A stretch of DNA of 59,993 bases, from contig JAUQPZ010000001.1 of assembly GCA_030550155.1 (NCBI GenBank), positions 64,974 through 124,966 of the forward strand, written 5' to 3'. The DNA comes from Thermoproteota archaeon. GTDB lineage: Archaea > Thermoproteota > Nitrososphaeria_A > Caldarchaeales > Calditenuaceae. Below the pieces are notes generated by a model. It was not told the origin of the DNA, made no database searches, and saw only the letters and a program-made list of their open reading frames with translations. A program made the translations under genes and the position numbers. Positions within the stretch are counted from its first letter, which is position 1. The number at the start of each line of letters is the position of its first letter. Below are positions 53,543 to 59,993 of the stretch, piece after piece.

Positions 53543-54112
53543 ATGTCGGTTACAGAGATAAGCAATGGAAAAGTCATCGTGAAGCTTGGAGACGGAGGGT
53601 CGCTTAAAGTTGGCATCGCATACTTTGAGCTCCTCGACGGTGTGAGAAGGCATGGGTCTGTTAGCCAGGCGTGCAGGGAGGCCGGAGTGACCCTGAAGAC
53701 GGGGTTGAAGTGGATAGGATATCTGGAGGCTAGGCTCGGCTTTAAGCTCGTTGAGGCGCGGCGCGGCGGCAAGGGAGGAGGCGGGAGCTCACTTACCGAG
53801 CGGGCCATCAAGCTGCTTCAGGGCTATTACTCCGCAAGGTCAGCGACTAGGCCTGGATTCCTAACGACTTTCCTCGAGAGTATAACGAGCGCCAGAAATA
53901 TTATTAGATGTAGGGTCAAGTCTGTTAGAAGATCCGAGCTATTGAGTCTAATTGAGGTGGAGCCCGAGCCTAATCAGAGCCTTAAGGCCCTGCTAACAAC
54001 GGAGAGCCTCGAGCGGTTAAAAATTCGCGAGGGAGTGGAGGTTCTGGCGATAATAAAGTCAACAGAGGTGTTAATAGCGTCCGTCAACCTCATCAAAGAT
54101 GACGGCCGCTAA
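53543..54112 (+). CDS. ModE-like molybdate-responsive regulator
   Basis: A 189-residue protein. Residues 20-80 form the ModE/LysR-type winged helix: LKVGIAYFELLDGVRRHGS, SQACREAGVTLKTGLKWI, and LEARLGFKLVEARRGG. The C-terminal part (about 115-185) looks like a single TOBE/Mop molybdate-binding domain (RNIIRCRVKSVRRSELLSLI ... LKIREGVEVLAIIKSTEVLIA). It is divergent from the transporter operon and probably represses it when Mo or W is plentiful. Confidence 0.88.
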   Translation: MSVTEISNGKVIVKLGDGGSLKVGIAYFELLDGVRRHGSVSQACREAGVTLKTGLKWIGYLEARLGFKLVEARRGGKGGGGSSLTERAIKLLQGYYSARSATRPGFLTTFLESITSARNIIRCRVKSVRRSELLSLIEVEPEPNQSLKALLTTESLERLKIREGVEVLAIIKSTEVLIASVNLIKDDGR

Positions 54113-54126
54113 ATCGGAGAATTTTC

Positions 54127-55899
54127 CTACGCCACTATCGCGGCCTTTAAGCCTTCAATCTCAGACCTTGCCCTGGCTTCAAGCTCGTCTATTTTCTCCA
54201 GCTCCTCGTTTTTCACGGTGTATTTGACCCTCAGCATGTCTGAGATGACTTCGAGTGCGCGCAGCTGCTCGAGTTTGACGCCTCTCCTGATTGCGGATAG
54301 GGCTTGGTCATAGAAGTTCACGAACATTTTCAGCATCTTATATTGCTTCTGAGGGCTACAGTAGGAGTCAACCTCGTCGTAGGCGCTCTGCTGTAGGAAT
54401 CCTTCTCTCACCATCCTAGCGGCGTCGAGAATTAGGTTCTCCTCATCGGCTAGTGCCTCCGGGCCCAAAAGCCTGACCAACTCCAGGAGCTCCTCCTCCC
54501 TTCTCAAGATGCTGTAAAGCTTGACACGGGTTTCGTACCAGTCTTTGGCAACGTTCCCCCACCATTCTTTAACGGTGTCCACATATGCAGAGTAGCTCAT
54601 TATCCAGTTTACCGCGGGATAGTGCCTTGTGTATGCGAGGCTTGGGTCTAGAGCCCAGAACACCCTCACGAATCTTAGAGTGTGCGTTGTCACGGGCTCT
54701 GTGAAGTCTCCGCCGGGCGGCGACACCGCCCCAACGATAGTGAGACTGCCAACTCTGCTCGGCTCTCCAAGAACCTCAACTCTTCCGGCACGCTCATAAA
54801 ACTCTGCGAGCCTACTGCCAAGATAGCTAGGATAGCCCTCCTCCGCGGGCATCTCCTCGAGCCTCCCACTAATCTCCCTCAACGCTTCTGCCCACCTACT
54901 CGTCGAGTCAGCGACGAGAAGAACATCATACCCCATATCCCTGTAATATTCGGCGATGGCGGCACCCGTGTAGATGCTGGCCTCCCTTGCTGAGACAGGC
55001 ATATTACTCGTGTTGGCTATCAAGATTGTCCTCTCCATTAGTGGGCGATTGGTATAAGGGTCCGTCAGGCGGGGAAACTCTTTTAAGACCTCCGCCTCCT
55101 CGTTCCCCCTCTCCCCACAGCCGACATGTAGAATCATCCTAGCGTCGCTCCACTTGGCAAGTTGGTGCAGAGTAACAGTCTTCCCCGTTCCAAAGGCCCC
55201 CGGAATACACCCCGTCCCACCCTTCGCCATCGGAAAGAGCGTGTCCAGCACACGCTGGCCAGTCACCAGTGGGATTATCGGGTCGAGCCTTCTCTTGAAT
55301 GGGCGTGGAGTTCTAACAGGCCAGGCATGGGCCATGAAGATCTTAGCGACGCCATCACTGTTCTCCAGCTCGGCGATAGGCTCCTGGACCGTGTAATCCC
55401 CCTCAGGAGCCACATACTTGAGAGTACCCGGCTTAAAATCGGGCGGGACCATAATAAGCGTCTTGATCAAGGGGGTTTCCTGAACCTCGCCAATCACCGT
55501 CCCCGGCTCAGCCTTTACACCGGGCTTGACTACAGGCTGAAACCTCCACTTCTTTTCCAGCGAGATCGCTGGAACTGATATGCCCCTCTTGATGAAGGCG
55601 CCCGCCTGCTCAGCTATCCTGTTCAACGGCCGCTGCACACCGTCGTAGATGCTGCCGATGACTCCGGGGCCTAAGGTTACGGAAAGAGGCCTACCTGTGC
55701 AGACGACCTCTTCCCCAGGAGATAGGCCCGATGTGTTCTCGTAAACTTGAATGTATGCGGAGTCACCGCTAAGCCTGATTACCTCGCCCACAAGCCTGTC
55801 CTCGCCGACAAAGACCATCTCATACATCTTCGCCCCAACCATCCCCTCGGCCTTAACAGTCGGCCCCGAGATCCAAGCGACTCTCCTGCTTGCCGGCAT
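54127..55899 (-). CDS. atpA: A-type ATP synthase subunit A (catalytic)
   Basis: A 590-residue nucleotide-binding subunit. It begins with [15 protein letters not shown]. The P-loop is GAFGTGKT (about residues 233-240), where many homologues have GPFGSGKT. The signatures [32 protein letters not shown] and [11 protein letters not shown] are present, and the length has no room for an intein. It is the third gene of the F-E-A order. Subunit B, which usually follows A, is not downstream here. Confidence 0.95.
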   Translation of the reverse strand: MPASRRVAWISGPTVKAEGMVGAKMYEMVFVGEDRLVGEVIRLSGDSAYIQVYENTSGLSPGEEVVCTGRPLSVTLGPGVIGSIYDGVQRPLNRIAEQAGAFIKRGISVPAISLEKKWRFQPVVKPGVKAEPGTVIGEVQETPLIKTLIMVPPDFKPGTLKYVAPEGDYTVQEPIAELENSDGVAKIFMAHAWPVRTPRPFKRRLDPIIPLVTGQRVLDTLFPMAKGGTGCIPGAFGTGKTVTLHQLAKWSDARMILHVGCGERGNEEAEVLKEFPRLTDPYTNRPLMERTILIANTSNMPVSAREASIYTGAAIAEYYRDMGYDVLLVADSTSRWAEALREISGRLEEMPAEEGYPSYLGSRLAEFYERAGRVEVLGEPSRVGSLTIVGAVSPPGGDFTEPVTTHTLRFVRVFWALDPSLAYTRHYPAVNWIMSYSAYVDTVKEWWGNVAKDWYETRVKLYSILRREEELLELVRLLGPEALADEENLILDAARMVREGFLQQSAYDEVDSYCSPQKQYKMLKMFVNFYDQALSAIRRGVKLEQLRALEVISDMLRVKYTVKNEELEKIDELEARARSEIEGLKAAIVA

Positions 55900-55964
55900 G
55901 ACCGAGTCTTATGATGCCACCCAGCTAAAAAACTTTGATCGACACCGAGAGAAGGTTGTAGAAA

Positions 55965-56573
55965 TTAGGGGGGTAAGATGCGTCTGAGTATCTCACGCCT
56001 AATTTCTCCTCGCATCCTTTCAAGCCTAGCCTCCACTGTGTTATCAAAGATTACTGAACCATCCCTGTTCCTAACCCTCACTCCACCAACGCTCTCGAGG
56101 GCACTAGTGGAGAGAGTTATCTTCACTCCTAACTCTCTACCGACCTCTCTAACAGCCTCGTTCACCAGACTTATATCATCCTTAGCAGGCTCTACAACAA
56201 CATCATCGTCTCCAACAATCTCTATCGCCTCCCGTAGGAGAGCTTTAACGGCGAACGTATAGTCTCGCGACTCTTTGAGAGAAGATATCTTCCTCAGGGC
56301 TTCGCTGACGACCGTATTCACACAGTTCTCAACCGACTCCAGATACTCTCTTCTAGCCTCAAGCGACGCTTGGCTAACAAGCCTCATCCTCGCCGCGTTT
56401 GATTCGCGCTGCAAGGCCTGAGAAGCGGCGGCAGCCTGCCTTCTAAGCTCCTCACCCTCCTCCCTCAGCCTTCTCAGCCCCTCCTCCTCTATCTCTCTGA
56501 TCTTGCTCCTAAACTCCTCCAAAGCCTCTTCTATGACCCCGTTAAGAACATCCTCAAGCCTCAGCGGAGACAT
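55965..56573 (-). CDS. atpE: A-type ATP synthase subunit E (peripheral stalk)
   Basis: A 202-residue protein with a long N-terminal coiled-coil helix (about residues 1-85, such as LEEFRSKIREIEEEGL and EELRRQAAAASQALQ) and a globular C-terminal domain. The family blocks VGDDDVVVEPAKDD and VGGVRVRNRDGSVIFDNT followed by LERMR are clear. It forms the peripheral stalk with subunit H. It lies between subunits F and A, 65 nt before A. Confidence 0.88.
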   Translation of the reverse strand: MSPLRLEDVLNGVIEEALEEFRSKIREIEEEGLRRLREEGEELRRQAAAASQALQRESNAARMRLVSQASLEARREYLESVENCVNTVVSEALRKISSLKESRDYTFAVKALLREAIEIVGDDDVVVEPAKDDISLVNEAVREVGRELGVKITLSTSALESVGGVRVRNRDGSVIFDNTVEARLERMRGEIRREILRRILPP

Positions 56574-56602
56574 AATCTGTAAACCGCAGGGGCAGACCTA
56601 AG

Positions 56603-56899
56603 TTAAATACCTAATATTTTCCGAAGCATCGCCATATAGTCCACTTCCGCCGGCTTCTCTCCCGGCTTCGGGAGAAGATAGACTATGGGCTTCGCAGTTG
56701 TCGAGCTCAGCTGCGCGACACTATTCGTAAATTCTGCGCCATACTCGTCGCTGACAAGAATCAGATCCACATCCTCGTCCCGAACCAGCTCCTGAATTGT
56801 CTTCAACGCTTCACGCCCGTTCTCCGCAACCACCCCGGCCACACCCGCCAGCCTGAACGACGCTACGAAGAGCTTTCCACCAACCGCTACCGCCACCAT
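56603..56899 (-). CDS. atpF: A-type ATP synthase subunit F
   Basis: A 98-residue protein from the ATG at 56899; the ATG at 56944 precedes the box A at 56926-56936 and is excluded. Its fold elements match subunit F: FVASFRLAGVAGVVA, DVDLILVSDEYGAE and KPIVYLLPKPGEKP. Subunit F sits in the central stalk. It leads the operon F-E-A. Confidence 0.85.
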   Translation of the reverse strand: MVAVAVGGKLFVASFRLAGVAGVVAENGREALKTIQELVRDEDVDLILVSDEYGAEFTNSVAQLSSTTAKPIVYLLPKPGEKPAEVDYMAMLRKILGI

Positions 56900-56923
56900 C
56901 CAAAAAAATCTCCACACCTCCCA

Positions 56924-56936
56924 CACTTTATATTTT
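56924..56936 (-). promoter_or_regulatory. TATA box of the ATP synthase F-E-A operon
   Basis: Read on the minus strand, AAAATATAAAG lies about 27-37 nt before the ATG at 56899, so it fits an archaeal box A and fixes the start of subunit F. Confidence 0.55.
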
Positions 56937-56960
56937 CCCCACATCGATGAAAACCCAGAG

Positions 56961-57032
56961 GGGCCGGTAGATCAGCGGCAGATCACCCGGTTTGCACCCG
57001 GGAGGCCGCGGGTTCGAATCCCGCCCGGTCCA
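56961..57032 (+). tRNA. tRNA-Ala (anticodon TGC)
   Basis: A 72-nt cloverleaf without intron. Acceptor arms GGGCCGG/CCGGTCC pair with a G3-U70 wobble, the alanine identity element. The anticodon loop TTTGCAC in stem CCCGG/CCGGG gives TGC. The T arm is GCGGG TTCGAAT CCCGC, and the discriminator is A. Confidence 0.95.
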
Positions 57033-57088
57033 CCTAACTTTGAACTATCCTTTAGAATCTGGGCCTGTGTCTTATTTGCATGAAACGC

Positions 57089-57101
57089 CGAAATATATAT
57101 G
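57089..57101 (+). promoter_or_regulatory. TATA box upstream of mscL
   Basis: AAATATATATG at 57091-57101 lies about 60 nt before the mscL ATG. The implied leader of roughly 35 nt contains a seven-codon reading frame, ATG at 57134 to TAA at 57155-57157, directly abutting the mscL start. Confidence 0.5.
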
Positions 57102-57157
57102 AGGTAATTCTGGGTCAAAACGAGTTAGAACCAATGAAAAAATTTAGGGGTTGTTAA

Positions 57158-57610
57158 ATGTCAAAGAAAGAGAACAACCTTAACGAAGAGATCCTCAAAG
57201 TTCTGAAAGATATTAAGACGTTTTTAGAGCCGAGGCCTGCGCCGCCAGCTCCACCGCCGCCAAAAGGTTTTTGGAACGAGTTCTTAGACTTCATATCCAA
57301 GTACAAGGTGCTAGGCCTCGCTGTAGCCTTCATCATGGGTGTATATGTGGGCCAGGTCGTTCAGCCTCTTGTTAAAGATATACTAATGCCGATAATTGGG
57401 TTAGCTCTCCCGGGCCTTGGGAAACTATCAATTCTCAGGATAGCAGTCCCGCCGACTGCATTAGATGCTCAAGGAAATCCAGTAGACCCAAACTGGACAG
57501 GACAACTCTTTGGAATCGGAAACTTCCTCGTAGCGATTATAACTTTCATAATAGTATCCTTCGTCATCTTCATTATTGTCAAAATTAGTATGAGATATGG
57601 CATAGAGTAA
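57158..57610 (+). CDS. mscL: MscL-family large-conductance mechanosensitive channel
   Basis: A 150-residue protein. An N-terminal charged helix (about 5-28) and a proline-rich linker (about 29-40, PAPPAPPPPKG) precede the MscL core: FWNEFLDFISKYKVLGLAV, a first pore helix with GVYVGQVVQPLVKDILMPIIG, an extracellular loop, and a second helix (about 125-147). It relieves osmotic stress by opening under membrane tension. The proline-rich N-terminal extension is not found in the classic bacterial protein. Confidence 0.88.
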   Translation: MSKKENNLNEEILKVLKDIKTFLEPRPAPPAPPPPKGFWNEFLDFISKYKVLGLAVAFIMGVYVGQVVQPLVKDILMPIIGLALPGLGKLSILRIAVPPTALDAQGNPVDPNWTGQLFGIGNFLVAIITFIIVSFVIFIIVKISMRYGIE

Positions 57611-57992
57611 AGATTAAACCACCAACTCCCCTTTTTAACAGTAGTGAATCAACTTAACTGATGAATAATCATACCTTAAATTTGGATCGGATACTAGAAG
57701 CCATCTTATACTCAATTAATTAAGGGTATTAGAACTGGGAGACTTGAGGGTGTCTTTTGGCTGCTTCAAAAATTCCTCGTGCGGACTAGGATGTGTGATG
57801 CGCGATGACGTAACACCAATAGATTTTTAACCTTATATCTACTCGTTCAAGAGTTGTTTCGCGTAATCTATCTCAGTGATTTTGAAGAACCTCTGAGACA
57901 ATTATCACCTCTGAGTCGCAGTTTTTAAGGACTAGTAATGTCAGAATGTTTAAATGCAGCTGCTCTCAGATGACTTCGAGGCGTAAATTGGT
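57611..57992. other. Intergenic region between mscL and coxM, 382 nt
   Basis: No gene is evident. TGTTTAAATG at about 57948-57957 is a plausible box A for coxM (ATG at 57993). Two copies of ACCTCTGAG occur at about 57889-57897 and 57907-57915. Short ORFs here are under 20 codons. C/D-box-like words (TGATGA near 57660) lack a matching partner. Confidence 0.5.
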
Positions 57993-58838
57993 ATGAGCCA
58001 GGTTACCAGCGGATATTATGCACCAGCTAGTTTAAGGGACGCCATTTCTTTGAAGAAGAGGCTTCGAGAAAGAGCGCTTATCGTGGCTGGCGGTACAGCT
58101 GCTGTGCAGCTTATCAGTAAAATGATAGCTGAGCCCGAGGTGATAATCTCGCTTGAGAAGGTCCCACTTGATTATGTGAAGGTTCAGGGGAATGTTGTGG
58201 AGATAGGTGCGACAACTCCTATTAGTAGGCTACTCGAGAAAAAAGATCTTCCCAATGCGTTAAGAGAGGCTGCTGAAAATATTCACGGCCTTGCCCTTAA
58301 GGATATGGCAACAGTAGGAGGTAATATCTTCACACCAGCCCCAGCTGGAGACATAGCCACAGCACTATTGTCGTTGGACGCGACACTAGTGCTAAGAGGG
58401 ACAAGGGGGATGAGAGCCGTCCCCTTCTCTAAATTCTACAGAGGTCCACTCGAATATAACATTAAAGCAGATGAAGTATTAACAGCAATCAAGATCAGGA
58501 GGGCGCCAGGGCTTTCATCCTTCCTTAAGCAGACACCTTTGAGATATAGCGGTCCGACAATCGCGTCGGCCTCGGTCGGCTTGGACTTGGACAAAGATAA
58601 GAAGGCTCGAAGAGTGATGGTGGCGATAGGTGGTCTGACAACACATCCCTATCGGGTTAAAAGGGTTGAGAGGTTTCTCACGGGTAAGAGGTTGACTAGC
58701 GAACTTATAGAGGAAGCCGCTAAACAGCTAGTTGATGATAATGTAGATGTCATCGAGGACGCGTTAGCCTCTTCATGGTATAGAAGGGTGATCGCGCAGG
58801 TCTTGTTCAAAAAGATTTTAAACAACTTTATTCGATGA
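57993..58838 (+). CDS. coxM: Aerobic CO dehydrogenase-type medium (FAD) subunit
   Basis: A 281-residue FAD-binding protein of the xanthine-oxidase family. FAD loops are IVAGGTAAVQLISK (where AGGTxxL is usual) and ATVGGNIFTPAPAGDIATALLSLDA. The C-terminal domain has GPTIASASVGL and VAIGGLTTHPYRVK. It starts the order medium-small-large, as in coxMSL. The substrate could be CO or another purine- or aldehyde-like compound. A Mo/W transporter lies 5 kb away. Confidence 0.88.
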   Translation: MSQVTSGYYAPASLRDAISLKKRLRERALIVAGGTAAVQLISKMIAEPEVIISLEKVPLDYVKVQGNVVEIGATTPISRLLEKKDLPNALREAAENIHGLALKDMATVGGNIFTPAPAGDIATALLSLDATLVLRGTRGMRAVPFSKFYRGPLEYNIKADEVLTAIKIRRAPGLSSFLKQTPLRYSGPTIASASVGLDLDKDKKARRVMVAIGGLTTHPYRVKRVERFLTGKRLTSELIEEAAKQLVDDNVDVIEDALASSWYRRVIAQVLFKKILNNFIR

Positions 58839-58848
58839 GGAGGGAGAA

Positions 58849-59310
58849 GTGTTGAGAATAAAATTCAAGCTTGATGGGGAGGTAGTTGAGGTTGATGCTA
58901 AGCATACAGATACTCTCTTGAAGATATTAAAGGATAAGTTGGGCGTCGGGGCTGTACATTTCGGATGCGGAGAGGGAACTTGCGGGGCCTGCATAGTGCT
59001 TGTAAATGGGAGGCCGAGATATTCCTGTCTAACGTTGGCTGGGTATGTCGATGGAAAAGAAGTCACGACGGTCGCGGGTTTGGCCCATGATGGAGAGCTG
59101 AGTGAGATACAGAAGGCATTCCTTGAGAATGACGCGGCACAGTGTGGTTATTGCACGCCTGGGATGATCTTGATTGCTAAGGCATTGCTCGATAGAAATC
59201 CCTCACCGTCTGATGAGGAGATATTCGACGCCCTGGCTGGGAACCTCTGCCGATGTACAGGCTATGTCCCAATCATAAACGCTATAAAGTCCCTTTCTAA
59301 GAAAAGGTGA
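58849..59310 (+). CDS. coxS: CO dehydrogenase-type small [2Fe-2S] subunit
   Basis: A 153-residue iron-sulfur protein, starting with GTG 58849 after a GGAGG-like SD. The plant-type cluster has C40, C45, C48 and C60 (CGEGTCGAC...C). The second cluster has C99, C102, C134 and C136 (QCGYC and LCRC). All eight ligands are present, so electron transfer from the Mo site to FAD is intact. It follows coxM by 10 nt. Confidence 0.94.
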   Translation: MLRIKFKLDGEVVEVDAKHTDTLLKILKDKLGVGAVHFGCGEGTCGACIVLVNGRPRYSCLTLAGYVDGKEVTTVAGLAHDGELSEIQKAFLENDAAQCGYCTPGMILIAKALLDRNPSPSDEEIFDALAGNLCRCTGYVPIINAIKSLSKKR

Positions 59311-59317
59311 GAAAAAT

Positions 59318-59993
59318 ATGTCTGGCCAGTTCGCAGCCGTAAGTGCTCCGATCAAGAACGTCCAGTTGTTGGGACACGTTACAGGCGCCACACAGTATGT
59401 CGATGAGATATCATTTCCAGGCATGTTATGGATTAAGGCTGTTCGCAGCCCTGTTGCCCGCGGCAAGATAAAAAAGATTGATACTTCGCGTGCTGAGAAA
59501 GTGCCGGGTGTCATTAAAATCATTACTGCTAAGGATGTGCCAAATAACATTCATGTTAACATGGCTGGCATTGGGATAGGGCCACCTGACGAGCCGGTTC
59601 TCCCTGAGGATGAGGTGAAATACAAGGGGGAGGCGATATGCCTCGTAGTTGCTAGGGATGAGGAGACCGCGCTTAAGGCGGCCCAGTTGGTTGAGGTGGA
59701 GATAGAGGAGCTGCCGCCGGTCCTCGACATGGAGGAGGCCCTGAAGCCTGACGCGCCTGTTATAACTAAGTGGGGTGTGAACGCCTTCATCTACGGCTCA
59801 GGAATGGATGGCGCCACAAAGCCAGGTAGGCCTGGTAGGCCCTTCTTTCTCGTGAGGAGAGGAGATGTTGAAACTGCCTTCAAACAAGCAGACAAAGTGG
59901 TTAAGGGCAGCTACGTCATTCCACCCATAGAGCACGCACCTATAGAGCCACATGTATGTGTGGCTAAGCCGGAGCCTGGAGGCAAGCTTACAA
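59318..59993 (+). CDS. coxL: CO dehydrogenase-type large molybdopterin subunit (5' part only)
   Basis: The frame opens with ATG at 59318 and is still open at the window end (225 complete codons). The first 110 residues match the xanthine-oxidase large-subunit ab domain: LGHVTGATQYVDEISFPGML, AVRSPVARGKI, VPGVIKIITAKDVP and VARDEETALKAAQLVEVE. The active-site loop that separates form I CODH from other hydroxylases lies beyond the window, so the substrate is undecided. Confidence 0.88.
   Translation, partial: MSGQFAAVSAPIKNVQLLGHVTGATQYVDEISFPGMLWIKAVRSPVARGKIKKIDTSRAEKVPGVIKIITAKDVPNNIHVNMAGIGIGPPDEPVLPEDEVKYKGEAICLVVARDEETALKAAQLVEVEIEELPPVLDMEEALKPDAPVITKWGVNAFIYGSGMDGATKPGRPGRPFFLVRRGDVETAFKQADKVVKGSYVIPPIEHAPIEPHVCVAKPEPGGKLT

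Noticed and set aside
54127-55899. Intein in ATP synthase subunit A
   Set aside because: Length (590 residues) is normal and the P-loop region is uninterrupted.
57611-57992. C/D box small RNA or CRISPR leader in the mscL-coxM gap
   Set aside because: TGATGA occurs near 57660 and CTGA words elsewhere, but no correctly spaced C, D', C' and D set. No repeats of CRISPR length exist here or elsewhere in the window.

Overview
The window is chromosomal DNA from an archaeon. The genes that show this are ribosomal proteins S17e, S3Ae, L15e and L40e, a NAC homologue with a UBA tail, a proteasome beta subunit, A-type ATP synthase subunits, Trm1, the KEOPS subunit Pcc1, a CTP-dependent riboflavin kinase, type 2 IPP isomerase and an archaeal-type glycyl-tRNA synthetase. 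TATA/box A promoters lie about 25-40 bp before many genes, many transcripts look nearly leaderless, and GTG and TTG starts are common. The gene mix (scattered ribosomal proteins, CO-dehydrogenase-type genes, LivFGHMJ, TrpB2, membrane pyrophosphatase, RING/PHD-like zinc fingers) fits a TACK-type lineage such as Caldarchaeales/Aigarchaeota or Bathyarchaeia. The exact lineage is inference.

Layout. From 1 to 7 kb lies a carbohydrate module: an FG-GAP repeat protein cut by the window edge, a Gfo/Idh dehydrogenase, a xylose-isomerase-like TIM barrel, and two divergent large OPT/DUF6785-like membrane proteins. From 7 to 15 kb are a GT39/83-type glycosyltransferase, a giant FtsX-type membrane protein, and a four-gene operon (PqqD-like, compact FtsX, TIM-barrel isomerase, F420-type LLM oxidoreductase). 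TrpB2 and L40e follow. From 16.9 to 23.7 kb a Liv-type ABC transporter is split over two divergent units; the livJ-livG-livF unit continues into an aldo/keto reductase and an IolB-like isomerase, which hints at a sugar-derived substrate. From 23.7 to 31 kb are S17e, IPP isomerase, an AN1-finger/site-2-protease fusion, a DUF1512 protein with a Zn-ribbon partner, a sugar nucleotidyltransferase, NAC, and a regulator that appears to join a winged helix, an ATP-cone-like segment and a degenerate anaerobic ribonucleotide reductase.

From 31 to 44 kb are a CAT tRNA, a membrane pyrophosphatase, HtrA with an asparagine-synthase-like protein, L15e, a cluster of C4HC3 zinc-finger and coiled-coil proteins, GlyRS, THEP1, Trm1 and a cupin. 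From 44 to 51 kb are RibK, proteasome beta, S13, a MetE pair, a RecJ-like protein, Pcc1 and S3Ae. From 51 to 60 kb a molybdate/tungstate ABC transporter sits divergently from a ModE-like regulator, followed by ATP synthase subunits F-E-A, tRNA-Ala, MscL and the start of a coxM-coxS-coxL operon. The last is a molybdenum enzyme, so the Mo transporter and its user lie within a few kilobases of each other.

No CRISPR array, insertion sequence, integrase or rRNA was seen. The strongest leads are the RNR-like regulator, the zinc-finger/coiled-coil cluster, the short L15e, and the repeated interlocking of stop codons between convergent genes.
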